DNA from: CAZXVW01 sp964644025 | GTDB lineage: Bacteria > Acidobacteriota > Terriglobia > Bryobacterales > Bryobacteraceae | Assembly (NCBI GenBank): GCA_964644025.1 | Contig: CAZXVW010000116.1 | Coordinates: 1 to 14,317, forward strand | Direction of reading: 5' to 3' | DNA length: 14,317 bases | Part shown: one piece after another, positions 6,129-13,932 of the stretch | Layout: every line of letters starts with the position of its first letter | How positions within the stretch are numbered: the first letter of the stretch is position 1 | The notes under the pieces: model-generated | What the model was told of the DNA's origin: nothing | The model's database searches: none | Seen by the model: only the letters and a program-made list of their open reading frames with translations | Program-made: the position numbers and the translations under genes

Positions 6129-8982
6129 AGAGCGTCTTCAAATACTCGATGAGATCGTTGAGCTGATCCTTGGTCATGTCATTGGTAACGCCGTGCCGGT
6201 CGTCCGGGTTGAAGACCGTCCAGATCTGCTCCAGCGTCTGCGCCATCCCATTGTGCAGGTAAGGCGCGGAATCGTAAATGTTATTCAGGTGCGGCGTATC
6301 AAACTCCCCATCGCGATCGTAGGTATAGCGCGTGCCGATGTCATGAACGCGGCGGTCGGTGTAGTAAGGCGGAAAGTGGCAGGTGATGCACCGGTTCTCC
6401 TCGGGAATCATCCGGCCATCGTTGGTCATGGTCCGTTCGAAAATGGCCTTGCCGCGCCGCTGGGCGGGAGTGAAGTCGGCGCCCAGCGGGCGGTAGCGGT
6501 TGGGAGGCCGGGGAATGGTGGAAATGTAGAGATCCAGCGCCTGGAGCTCATCCGGGGTGAACGGCTGGATGCGGGTGAAAAACACCGCCAGCCGCGGGCC
6601 GCACTGCCGCTGGAGCGACGGATTCGTGCCTTCCCACTTGAACGGCGCCGTGTCGAGAATCCCCCGCAGCGTCCGGTTGTCCACCGGGCTGATGCCGATG
6701 CCGTCCGGCTCGATGTCATAGGTGAGCCCGTCCACGTGACCGTCGGGATGACAGGTGTGGCAGGAGAACTGCCGCTGGAAGGTGATGTTCGCGCTGTGAA
6801 AGAGCCGCTCGCCGAGGCGAACTTTCGTAATACTCTTCGGACCGCCCAGATCGACGCGGCTTACTTCTTTCATCTGCCTCAGGTCGATTACCGAAAGCGA
6901 ATCGTCCAGGGCGTCGGCCACGAAGGCGGTGCGGGAATCGGGAGTGACCAGGACGCCGCGCGGGCTGCGGCCCACCGGGATGTGCTTGATGACGAACTCG
7001 GTGGGCTTGCCCAGGTGATTGGGAAGGACGTGGGCGCGCTCATAAGGCGTCGAGCGCCGGATCAGGGACACCAGCCGGCTGATATCGATCACCGCCACCC
7101 GGTCGGACCCGGAACTGGTCACCAGCCCGTAGCGGCCATCCGGCGTGATCGCGACGTCGGTGGGATCGGGGAAGCAGAGGCCCGGCTCGTCCAGCAAAAG
7201 CTGGTCCGTCTTGCCGTCACGCCAGACCACGCAGATGCCGTTGGTAATGGTCCAGCCCTGCAACAGCCGCGTCATCGGAACCAGGTTCTTGCTGCGATTC
7301 ATGGTGGTCAGGGCGAACTCGCCGCTGGGGTGCCAGGCAACGCCCATCAGGAGGTTCGCGCCGGCGGCCACGTGACGGTCATCGACCACGGCACGGCCGG
7401 TGTCGATGTCGGTAATCTCGGCCATCGAGGGCGTGCGGAAGGGGACAAATCGCGACAGTGCGTGCGTGACCAGGAGGTGACGCCCGTCCGGCGAAAGCGC
7501 CAGCGACCATGGCCGGCGGCTGGCGGTAAGGTTCTTGACCCACTGGTAGGAGTGCGCGTCGATTACCGAGATATCGTCCGAGCCGCCGTTGACAACATAG
7601 AGGTGTTTACCTTCCGCATCGGTGAGCAGTCCATGCGGTTCGTCACCGGCCTCGAAGACCGTCGTCACCTTGCGGCTGGCCGGGTCGATGACCGAGACGG
7701 TGTCGTCAAACATGTTGGAAACGAAGACGACGCGTCCGTCGGGCAGGAAGGTCACGTCCTCAGGCTGCCCGCCCACCGGGATCTCGGCCACTTTCTTCCG
7801 CGCGGCGACATCCACCACGGCCACCGAGTCCGAACCGGAACAGGTGACGTAGATTTCCCGTCCGTCCGGGCTCAAGGCAAGGTTGAGCGGGGTTTTATAG
7901 CGCGGCTCGCTCGCCGTCTTCGGAAGGTGGGTCGGGTGGGCAATCATCTTCATCTTGGCCTGGAACCAGTTCTGGTCGGCCTTCTGGTGGCACTGCTGGC
8001 AAGCGGCCAACCCGGGCATCTTCAATCCGCTGGCGCGGGCTGCCTGGGGATCGCGCATGATCGCTTCCGCCATGTACTCGCTTCCCCGCCCATGGCAGGC
8101 CTCGCACCCAACGCCCTCGTCGGCATAAAACGAATCCATCAACGCTTCCGCCGGAGCGGTGGCCGCGGGGGAATGGCACTTCAGGCACTCCGGCGACCTC
8201 TGCGGATCTTTTCCAGGCCCGAGCCGCTTCTCCGCCCGTTTCCATGCGTCGGGGGTACCCAGCGCCGCCCAGGCCCGCGCGTGGGCGCTCCGCCGCCATA
8301 AGCTCCACTGGTAACCGGAGCCGGCGCCCCGGTGACAGCTCCGGCAAGTAGTCGAGCCCACGTACTTCGGTCCCTTCCGTTTCTGGGCTTTGGCGGGCGC
8401 CGGGGCGGGGGCCGGCATCATCGGCTTGTCGGGCGCGGGGTGGGCAATCTTCTGCAAACCCTTCTGAACATCGAAGACCGGGGAACCAAGCACGGCGACG
8501 TGCGTTCCTTTTTCCTTATGACAGTTCTCGCAGGTCTCGGGGCCCGGCATCCGCAGGCCCGCCTTCATCGCGGCCTCCGGGTCCCGCATGACGCCGGCGT
8601 CCATGTACTCGCTCCCCGGGCCATGGCAACTCTCGCACTGGACCCCGTCCTCGACGTGGAAGGTGTCATCCTTTTCCCAGTCCTCGGCCTGGGCCCCGCT
8701 GGAATGGCAGCCCAGGCAGGTAAAGGCTTCCTGGGGTTCCTGCCGGATGCCGCTGAGTTTGGCGATCTGCTTCGAGTCGGGCCGGGCCAGCGCAGCGTAG
8801 GCCCGGCTGTGTTTGGAGTGTAGCCAGAGGCTGAACTGGTGGCCCATGCCCGGCCCGGAGTGGCACTTCCCGCAAACCCGGGCGCCGACATATACCGGTT
8901 CCTCACCGGCGCCAGACGCCGCCGGGGCCAGCGCCGCCAGCAGACCGGCCAGGGAAAACATGAGAACTGAATTTCGCATCAT
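6127..8982 (-). CDS. Ten-haem c-type cytochrome fusion: two c554-like tetrahaem modules + YVTN beta-propeller + MauG/CCP-like dihaem domain
   Basis: The protein is 951 aa from ATG 8982, which overlaps the previous stop as ATGA and has GGAG 7 nt upstream; a longer open frame to 9138 lies inside the neighbouring gene. A Sec signal covers residues 1-25. Module 1 (about 30-182) has CxxCH at 37, 89, 116 and 151. Module 2 (about 206-350) has CxxCH at 213, 266, 293 and 328. Both share the order YVG..C..CH, W..S.HARA, CHG.GSEYM..A..RDP and MPG...C..CH, as in cytochrome c554-type proteins, and are joined by a PAPAPAPA linker (about 190-198). Residues 360-715 form a YVTN propeller (LALSPDGREIYVT, DDTVSVIDPASRKV). 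The C-terminal part has CxxCH at 741 and 865 and the MauG/cytochrome c peroxidase phrase FDTPHLNNIYDSAPYLHNG. It is expected to be periplasmic or extracellular and to carry electrons, possibly acting on peroxide or a protein partner. Its substrate is unknown. Confidence 0.93.
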   Translation of the reverse strand: MMRNSVLMFSLAGLLAALAPAASGAGEEPVYVGARVCGKCHSGPGMGHQFSLWLHSKHSRAYAALARPDSKQIAKLSGIRQEPQEAFTCLGCHSSGAQAEDWEKDDTFHVEDGVQCESCHGPGSEYMDAGVMRDPEAAMKAGLRMPGPETCENCHKEKGTHVAVLGSPVFDVQKGLQKIAHPAPDKPMMPAPAPAPAKAQKRKGPKYVGSTTCRSCHRGAGSGYQWSLWRRSAHARAWAALGTPDAWKRAEKRLGPGKDPQRSPECLKCHSPAATAPAEALMDSFYADEGVGCEACHGRGSEYMAEAIMRDPQAARASGLKMPGLAACQQCHQKADQNWFQAKMKMIAHPTHLPKTASEPRYKTPLNLALSPDGREIYVTCSGSDSVAVVDVAARKKVAEIPVGGQPEDVTFLPDGRVVFVSNMFDDTVSVIDPASRKVTTVFEAGDEPHGLLTDAEGKHLYVVNGGSDDISVIDAHSYQWVKNLTASRRPWSLALSPDGRHLLVTHALSRFVPFRTPSMAEITDIDTGRAVVDDRHVAAGANLLMGVAWHPSGEFALTTMNRSKNLVPMTRLLQGWTITNGICVVWRDGKTDQLLLDEPGLCFPDPTDVAITPDGRYGLVTSSGSDRVAVIDISRLVSLIRRSTPYERAHVLPNHLGKPTEFVIKHIPVGRSPRGVLVTPDSRTAFVADALDDSLSVIDLRQMKEVSRVDLGGPKSITKVRLGERLFHSANITFQRQFSCHTCHPDGHVDGLTYDIEPDGIGISPVDNRTLRGILDTAPFKWEGTNPSLQRQCGPRLAVFFTRIQPFTPDELQALDLYISTIPRPPNRYRPLGADFTPAQRRGKAIFERTMTNDGRMIPEENRCITCHFPPYYTDRRVHDIGTRYTYDRDGEFDTPHLNNIYDSAPYLHNGMAQTLEQIWTVFNPDDRHGVTNDMTKDQLNDLIEYLKTL

Positions 8983-10700
8983 TTGCCGGCTCCGTTTTCG
9001 CGCCACCGGTGAACCAGTTTGAGTATTTGGTTCGCCTTGACGTTCCTGACCGTTTGCACCTCCCCGTCCGGCCAGCGGATTTGGACTGCATCGGCCATGC
9101 CGGCCTTCCCCAGCCCGAAGTGGAGGCGCGGGTCGCACTGGGAGAGGTACCCACGGACGGGCACGAGGTCCTCGATCTGTTGCAAACCGCCGGTGACAAC
9201 CATCACGCGGGCTCCGATCGCATAACGGGAGCCGGTGGGAAACTGAAGCCGGGCATCCACTTTCAGCCAGTTGTTGCGGTTGCCGCCGTCGTTGCGGAGC
9301 AGGTTAGGGTGGTCATTAAGATTGACCACCAGCACGTCGAGGTCGCCGTCGTTGTCGTAGTCGCCGTAGGCGGCTCCCCGGCCCACGTACTTCCGCCGGA
9401 AGAACGGGCCGGACTCGTCGGAGACATCCTCGAAGGTGCCGCCGCCCTTGTTCCGGACCAGGGTGTCTTCCTCCACATATTCGTGGTGGGCGTTGCCGTG
9501 GGTGGTGTACAGATCCAGCCAGCCGTCGTTGTCGTAATCGAACAGGACCGGCCCCCAACTGGTGTACTGCCCCATCACCACCGACAGGCCGACGGCCTGG
9601 GTATGAAAATCAAAGCCATTCTTGCTACCCGTCAGCAGGGTGCAATAGCGCAGATCAGGAATGAAGACATCGAGCCAGCCGTCGCGGTTGATATCGCCGA
9701 CCGAGGGTCCCATCGAGGCGACGTTCTGGCCGTTCTCTCCGTAAGCGAGGTTGAGTTCGAGCGCGCGGTCGGTGAACGTGCCGTCGGGGTTCCGCTCCCA
9801 GTAATAGTTTTCCGTGGCGTCGTTGGTGACGTAGATGCCCAGCCGGCCCGAGTTGGTCAAGTCGGCCGCGGTGACGCTCATGGCGCGGCCGTCTTCGGTG
9901 AACATTGCTTCCTCGCGGGTCACATCCGTGAAGGTGCCGTCGCCGTTGTTGCGGTACAGTGCATCCGGCTCGCTGGTGTAGCTCAGCGGACCCGGGTAGC
10001 CGTTGGCGGCGTAAAAGTCACGGAACTTGCCGTCGTCATACTGCAGGTAGTCGGCCACGTACACGTCAAGCCAGCCGTCGTCGTTGTAGTCGAGCCAGAC
10101 GGCGTGAAGGCTCCAGCGGGCCAGATCGAGACCGGACTGTTTGGAGACGTCGGTGAAGGTGCCGTCGCCGTTGTTGCGATACAGCACGTTCGGACCGTAG
10201 TTCAAAACGTAAAGGTCGACATCGCCGTCATTATCGTAGTCCGCCGCCGAGCAGCCGGTGGTGAAGGTCTTGTCGCCGGTGCCGCTCGGCCCGGTCACGT
10301 CCGTGAAGGTGCCGTCGCCGTTGTTATGGTACAAATGATTCATCAGGCGGCCGCGGAGACGCCGTCCGCGGTTATCGCTCACGCCCCGGGTCCAGGCGCC
10401 GTTGGCGAAGTAGATGTCGAGAAACCCGTCGTTGTCATAGTCGAAAAAGCAGGCGCCGGCGCCGGTGCCCTCCACGATGTTGTCCAGTTCCAGGTCCCCG
10501 TAGCTGTGCTTGAAATCGATGCCGGAGGACTGGGCGATGTCGGTGAATACCGGCAGCTCGGCGGCGCTGCCGGTCAACGTCAAGCTGAGCAAAGCCGCCA
10601 GGCACCACCTCCATCGGCGGCTCATCCGCCACCGGCCGCGAGCGCGACTGCCTCGAGAGGCCCGCTCCAGGGGAGCTTTGCTTTCGTCTCGCAGCATCAT
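8979..10700 (-). CDS. CRTAC1-family secreted protein: VCBS/FG-GAP calcium-loop propeller with C-terminal ASPIC/UnbV domain
   Basis: The protein is 573 aa from ATG 10700, which overlaps the previous stop as ATGA and is preceded by GGGAG. ATG 10625 (MSRRWRWCLAALLSLTLTGS) is an alternative start that gives a more typical signal peptide. Seven propeller-type calcium loops are visible: DYDNDGFLD (87-95), DYDNDGDVD (154-162), DYNDDGWLD (204-212), a degenerate one at 280-288 (DLTNSGRLG), DINRDGWLD (336-344), DYDNDGWLD (388-396) and DYDNDGDLD (447-455). Between them the phrase RNNGDGTFTDV recurs. Residues about 476-563 form the ASPIC/UnbV domain (NNWLKV, IGARVMV, VRGYLSQCDPRLHFGLG, VQIRWPDG). Such proteins are abundant in Acidobacteriota and Planctomycetota and are thought to mediate extracellular binding or adhesion. 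Catalysis has not been shown for the family as far as I know. The tight operon position implies work alongside the haem proteins. Confidence 0.92.
   Translation of the reverse strand: MMLRDESKAPLERASRGSRARGRWRMSRRWRWCLAALLSLTLTGSAAELPVFTDIAQSSGIDFKHSYGDLELDNIVEGTGAGACFFDYDNDGFLDIYFANGAWTRGVSDNRGRRLRGRLMNHLYHNNGDGTFTDVTGPSGTGDKTFTTGCSAADYDNDGDVDLYVLNYGPNVLYRNNGDGTFTDVSKQSGLDLARWSLHAVWLDYNDDGWLDVYVADYLQYDDGKFRDFYAANGYPGPLSYTSEPDALYRNNGDGTFTDVTREEAMFTEDGRAMSVTAADLTNSGRLGIYVTNDATENYYWERNPDGTFTDRALELNLAYGENGQNVASMGPSVGDINRDGWLDVFIPDLRYCTLLTGSKNGFDFHTQAVGLSVVMGQYTSWGPVLFDYDNDGWLDLYTTHGNAHHEYVEEDTLVRNKGGGTFEDVSDESGPFFRRKYVGRGAAYGDYDNDGDLDVLVVNLNDHPNLLRNDGGNRNNWLKVDARLQFPTGSRYAIGARVMVVTGGLQQIEDLVPVRGYLSQCDPRLHFGLGKAGMADAVQIRWPDGEVQTVRNVKANQILKLVHRWRENGAGK
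9925..10334. repeat. Three imperfect 35-bp intragenic repeats encoding the NNGDGTFTDV blade motif
   Basis: Near-identical 35-bp copies lie at 9925-9959, 10150-10184 and 10300-10334, each containing gtgaaggtgccgtcgccgtt. They encode the recurring L/HYR/HNNGDGTFTDV strand of the propeller in the CRTAC1-type gene. The copies differ at only a few bases, mainly at the 3' end of the third, which is closer than protein-level selection alone requires and suggests recent blade duplication or gene conversion. Confidence 0.85.
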
Positions 10701-12478
10701 TCCGCTCCCAGATCCACCCATCTAATGATGAGTCGTCTTTCGTCGTCGGTCAACGGCTCGGCACCGTCCGGGGGCATCCGGTCGAGGGAGGCCGGGGCCG
10801 GTTCCCGGTCCCACGGCCGGGAGGTGTTGCGGCCGAACAGCCGCCAGATGAGCGGGCTGGTGCGCGCGGTGGCCCGGGTGAACCGCCGGAAGTCATTGAA
10901 TTGATTGAGCCGGGGCGCTCCGGCTCCGCCGTGGCAGGCCGCGGTGGCGCATTTGTTTTCCACGATCGGCCGCACGTTCTTTTCAAAGGTAACGCGCCAG
11001 CGCCTCTCCGGCGGCAGCGTAAGATTCGCCGAGGGCTTTTTCAGCGCGTCCACCATCCGGTTCTCCGGCGTCAGCTCCCCGTCCTCGTGGCAGCCGATGC
11101 AGCCGCGGGGCTCCTTGTTCCGGACCCAAATCCAGGAGCAAGTCCGCAAGGCCATTCCGTCCTGGTCTACCAATTGAAGCTGGATGGGAATGTTGGCGGG
11201 CACACGGACGTTGAACGAGCCGTCCGGTTCCACATTGATTTCGCCAAGCAATCGCGTGGCGGGCGGCGGGGGCTCGCTGTTCCCGCCGTCGCCGACTCTC
11301 GGCAGCCCTTCCACCACGCGCAGGCGTTTCGCCGAACCAGGAGGCATCCATCGCCGGTCCGGAAAATCTGTCGTGTAGACATTCAGGCAATACAGGATGC
11401 CGTTCGGATCCTGTTCGTTCACCACCGAACTGCGGCCGTCCGGCATCGGGCGCGGGGCCAGCAATTTCGCCTGGATGTCGTGATATCGCGGGTCATCGTA
11501 AACGGGCGAGGCCTTGCCCGTGGCGGGGTCGAAGCGGAAAATTCCGTACGTGCCGCTGCCATCGGCCGGCCGGCGGGAAACCAGAATCTGCCCGCCGGGA
11601 AGCGGAGACGGGGAACAGTACAGCCCGTCCGATGGCTTCGAGAGCCGCCGGTAGGAGTGCAGGTTCCTGCGCAGGGAGACCGCCGCCAGCGTGCCCGCCC
11701 CGCCGGGCTGCGGTTTGCCGCTTTCGACGAACACCGCCAGGCGCGTGCTGGTGACGCACGGCATCCGCTTCCACGGGGCTCCCTCGTCAGCCGAGAACAC
11801 CGCGTAGTCGGTGCCGTCCAGGTTCAGTCCAAACAAGGCCGAACGGTCGCGCGGCCCGGTTTCCAAACGGTGGCTCTGGCGCCCGGAGAACAACATACGC
11901 CCGTCGGGCATCAGGAAGGGGTCCGCGTCTCCGTACGGATTGAAGGTGATGCGCCGCACGGCGGTCCCATCGAGCTTCGCCGAGTAGAGATTGGCTGGCT
12001 GCCCGGGTGGCGAGCCCACAAAGCTGATCTGGCGCCACGGCTTGTCACTGGTGATTACGTAAAGCGTGGACTGGTAGATGGGGTTGCGGCAGTTCATCGC
12101 CTCCTTCGTAATGCGCCGGACGCCGCTGCCATCGGCTCCCATTTCGTACACCTGCCAGTATTCGTCCGGCCGGCGCTTGCCGGAGAACAGGATTCGCTTC
12201 CCGTCGAAAGAAACGTCCGGGTCGCGCGCGCTGAAAAACCCCTGGGAGAGCACCTCAACAGAACCGCCAGGCCGCCGGCGAACCAGCCGGGCGCGGGGTT
12301 CGCGACCCACCGCGGAGGAGGATGGGCCGGCTTCCAATTGCGTGAAGACAATGTCCAGTTCCCGGCCTGCCGGCGGCCTCTGGCCGGCAACCGGGGCCGC
12401 CGCCAGCGCGCAAACAGCCAGCAATAAGAGAGTATCCAGACCGCCGAAATGCTGGCGGTCCATCACTGTTCCAGGCAT
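10697..12478 (-). CDS. Hydrazine-synthase-alpha (HzsA)-like secreted protein: PD40 propeller with two c-type haem sites; first gene of the operon
   Basis: The protein is 593 aa from ATG 12478; ATG 12463 (MDRQHFGGLDTLLLLAVCAL), with GGAA close upstream, is an equally good start. A Sec signal runs to about residue 32. Residues 40-370 form a propeller of WD40-like PD40 repeats (DPDVSFDGKRILFSG, DADPFLMPDGRMLFSGR, SPLPGGQILVSRRPADGS). Next come a small beta domain (LLGEINVEPDGSFNVRVPAN, 410-429) and a haem motif RGCIGCHEDGE (CxxCH at 460-464), the arrangement of the HzsA family. The C-terminal domain has FEKNVRPIVENKCATAACHGG (C510, C515, H516: a CX4CH site) and RMPPDG, whose M568 is a likely distal ligand, as in planctomycete-type small cytochromes. 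True anammox hydrazine synthase also needs HzsB and HzsC, which are absent here, so hydrazine synthesis is not implied. The real role is unknown; a periplasmic redox enzyme or electron carrier is likely. Confidence 0.82.
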   Translation of the reverse strand: MPGTVMDRQHFGGLDTLLLLAVCALAAAPVAGQRPPAGRELDIVFTQLEAGPSSSAVGREPRARLVRRRPGGSVEVLSQGFFSARDPDVSFDGKRILFSGKRRPDEYWQVYEMGADGSGVRRITKEAMNCRNPIYQSTLYVITSDKPWRQISFVGSPPGQPANLYSAKLDGTAVRRITFNPYGDADPFLMPDGRMLFSGRQSHRLETGPRDRSALFGLNLDGTDYAVFSADEGAPWKRMPCVTSTRLAVFVESGKPQPGGAGTLAAVSLRRNLHSYRRLSKPSDGLYCSPSPLPGGQILVSRRPADGSGTYGIFRFDPATGKASPVYDDPRYHDIQAKLLAPRPMPDGRSSVVNEQDPNGILYCLNVYTTDFPDRRWMPPGSAKRLRVVEGLPRVGDGGNSEPPPPATRLLGEINVEPDGSFNVRVPANIPIQLQLVDQDGMALRTCSWIWVRNKEPRGCIGCHEDGELTPENRMVDALKKPSANLTLPPERRWRVTFEKNVRPIVENKCATAACHGGAGAPRLNQFNDFRRFTRATARTSPLIWRLFGRNTSRPWDREPAPASLDRMPPDGAEPLTDDERRLIIRWVDLGAE

Positions 12479-12548
12479 TTTTCCATGCCGCGCCCACGAA
12501 CACTGTCCACGAAGAATCAGCCTCCCCCCTCTAGCTGGATCACCATAG

Positions 12549-12578
12549 AGTATACCGGACAGCCCGCCCTCCAGTAAA
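12549..12578 (-). promoter_or_regulatory. Candidate sigma-70 promoter for the six-gene operon
   Basis: On the - strand, TTTACT (12573-12578; 4 of 6 to TTGACA) is followed after 18 bp by TATACT (12549-12554; 5 of 6 to TATAAT). Transcription would start near 12542, giving a leader of about 65-80 nt before the HzsA-like gene. It is the best-placed match upstream of the operon, found by eye only. Confidence 0.45.
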
Positions 12579-13025
12579 TCGAGCCAGCAGCGGCATTTCG
12601 TAATCGCCCGTATGGGGTTTCGGAGTACAGTTGAGAAGGCCGAAGGACCGGGGCCCGGTGGCGGCCGCGAGTTTCACCGAGTGAGGGCAAAATTGCCATT
12701 GCTTTGGCGATGGCCCTGCCGAAGAGAGCAAGACGTTCATCGGCGGCCGGCGACGAGGTCCGGCTTGATTTCATAACCGCCATCCTTAAACCTGTCCGTC
12801 TTTGCCGAGGGCCGCATTGCGCCTTCGCCGGCTGAGCGCAGTGGACCGTAGAGCGCAGGCGCCGCGTGAAGGCAGATACGCTGTTGTCCGGGCGTATGCC
12901 TGTCAGGCCAGATCAAGAACGAGGTGTCCCAGGCCATTACGGGGAGATAGATCGATGCCCGCTGGAGAAAGGGGCCGGACGTCACGGTGGCGCCGGGATC
13001 GTGGAATCACCTCACGAAGAACACC

Positions 13026-13038
13026 GGGCGCTCCGCCC
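13026..13038 (-). terminator. Weak hairpin just after the TPR gene, possible terminator
   Basis: GGGCG-CTC-CGCCC forms a 5-bp GC stem with a 3-nt loop, starting 6 nt past the TAG stop of the TPR gene. On the - strand it is followed by GGTGTTCTTC, which is only moderately T-rich, so intrinsic termination would be weak. It is offered only because of its position. Confidence 0.22.
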
Positions 13039-13044
13039 CGCCCG

Positions 13045-13932
13045 CTATTTCACCTTGGCCGCGAGCCATTCCAGCGCACCTGGAGTCGCCTCCCACGCCG
13101 CCCTGTTTCCGTGGACATAAACGACGGCCTCGTTCTCGTCGCCGAAGCCATAATAACCGGGAAGAGAGCGGGGCATCCTCTTGCGGCCGAGAAGATAGGG
13201 GGGCACGTGTTTGTTCTCGCCGAGGGCGGCTTTCAGCGACTTGACGGCGGCCGCCGACTCGCCTTGTTTTCGGAAATCCAGCAGAGCACGCGAGTACATC
13301 CATGCGGCCATGCCGTCTCCTTCGTACTGCCGGAACAGCTTTTCCGCTTCCCCGTCGCGGCCAAGCTCGATGAGGCACGGCATCAGCAGGTCACGAATGC
13401 CCTGGTTGTCGTTGGGGTTGAGCCGCAGCAGGTCCCAATAATGCTCGACGGCCTCTTCACGCTGACCGGCCTTCCAGAGGCTCTGCGCCAAGCCGGCGCG
13501 GGCCCGCATGTAAGGCCGCGTCTCCAGGAGACCCCAGAAGTATCCGGCATCTTCCTTGAACGTCTTCTTGCCGAGCGCCCGTTCGCCCGCCTCTACGCCT
13601 TTCCGATAAAGGTCAAGGACTTCTTCGAGCGATTCCGCCGTCTCTTCGGCTAGGAGGTTGTAAGCATCCGCGCAGTCGGGAGATACTTCGAGCGCCTTCC
13701 TGGCCAGAGCGACCGCGCGCTGTCGCGTCGGGGCCTCCCAGGCGTCGTACATGATCTCCTGGGCCTCGTCCACGGCGCTCCGCCTGCCCCGGCCCATGCC
13801 GCCGAGGCCGCTCAGCAGACCTTCCATCGACTGCAAGGAGGGCAGCGATTCCACCGGCACGGAGTTGGAAAGTCCTTGCTTGGTTCTCTTCTTCGCCGTC
13901 TTTTTCTTTTTCGCGGGCTTTTTCTTGCTCAT
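13045..13932 (-). CDS. TPR-repeat / ST7-like protein, cytoplasmic
   Basis: The 295-aa protein starts at ATG 13932, overlapping the HEPN gene stop as ATGA (13929-13932), and ends at TAG 13045. It has no signal peptide. It opens with a strongly basic tail (MSKKKPAKKKKTAKKRTKQG) that might bind nucleic acid or an acidic partner. Residues about 55-240 are helical TPR-like repeats: RAVALARKALEVSPDCADAY, then AEETAESLEEVLDLYRKGVE, MRARAGLAQSLWKAGQREEA and LPCLIELGRDGEAEKLFRQY-type units. The C-terminal block (about 240-295; HVPPYLLGRKR, GYYGFGDENEAVVYV, TPGALEWL) is a conserved tail I recall from bacterial proteins annotated as TPR or ST7-like. Its function is unknown. TPRs usually mediate protein contacts, and coupling to a HEPN gene suggests the two are made together. 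Confidence 0.8.
   Translation of the reverse strand: MSKKKPAKKKKTAKKRTKQGLSNSVPVESLPSLQSMEGLLSGLGGMGRGRRSAVDEAQEIMYDAWEAPTRQRAVALARKALEVSPDCADAYNLLAEETAESLEEVLDLYRKGVEAGERALGKKTFKEDAGYFWGLLETRPYMRARAGLAQSLWKAGQREEAVEHYWDLLRLNPNDNQGIRDLLMPCLIELGRDGEAEKLFRQYEGDGMAAWMYSRALLDFRKQGESAAAVKSLKAALGENKHVPPYLLGRKRMPRSLPGYYGFGDENEAVVYVHGNRAAWEATPGALEWLAAKVK

Larger units (their letters stand above)
12479..13044. other. 566-bp gap without a supportable gene
   Basis: This is the only long non-coding stretch in the window. It separates the TPR/HEPN pair from the haem operon. It holds a candidate promoter near its left end and a small GC hairpin near its right end. Short open frames of 60-90 residues occur on both strands, but none has a recognisable motif, a good ribosome site or the propeller and haem character of the neighbours. 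No tRNA, insertion-sequence ends or long repeats were seen. It could hold a decayed gene or a small RNA; nothing decides this. Confidence 0.5.

Noticed and set aside
6193..8301. A 702-residue open frame on the + strand opposite the ten-haem gene
   Set aside because: It has no recognisable motif and is rich in Arg, Gly, His and Val, as expected for the antisense of a GC-rich gene, while the - strand holds ten CxxCH motifs and a propeller.
8983..9138. An extra 52 N-terminal residues on the ten-haem protein from a start at 9138
   Set aside because: The extension lies inside the ASPIC/UnbV gene, is Arg/Gly-rich and hides the signal peptide; ATG 8982 gives an ATGA overlap, a GGAG site and a normal leader.
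9009..10904. A 631-residue open frame on the + strand opposite the CRTAC1-type gene
   Set aside because: It lies antisense to a protein with clear calcium loops and an ASPIC/UnbV domain. Its translation is repetitive Val/Ala/Gly-rich text produced by the complement of the NNGDGTFTDV repeats in high-GC DNA.
10901..12427. A 508-residue open frame on the + strand opposite the HzsA-like gene
   Set aside because: It shadows a protein with signal peptide, PD40 repeats and haem motifs, and shows no domain of its own.
10697..12478. Calling this a genuine anammox hydrazine synthase
   Set aside because: HzsB and HzsC are absent, the second haem site is CX4CH, and HzsA-like proteins occur in bacteria that do not perform anammox; only the family resemblance is supported.
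12517..12985. Short open frames of 66-88 residues on the - strand in the intergenic gap
   Set aside because: They overlap one another in different frames, have no recognisable motif or good ribosome site, and one runs through the candidate promoter.
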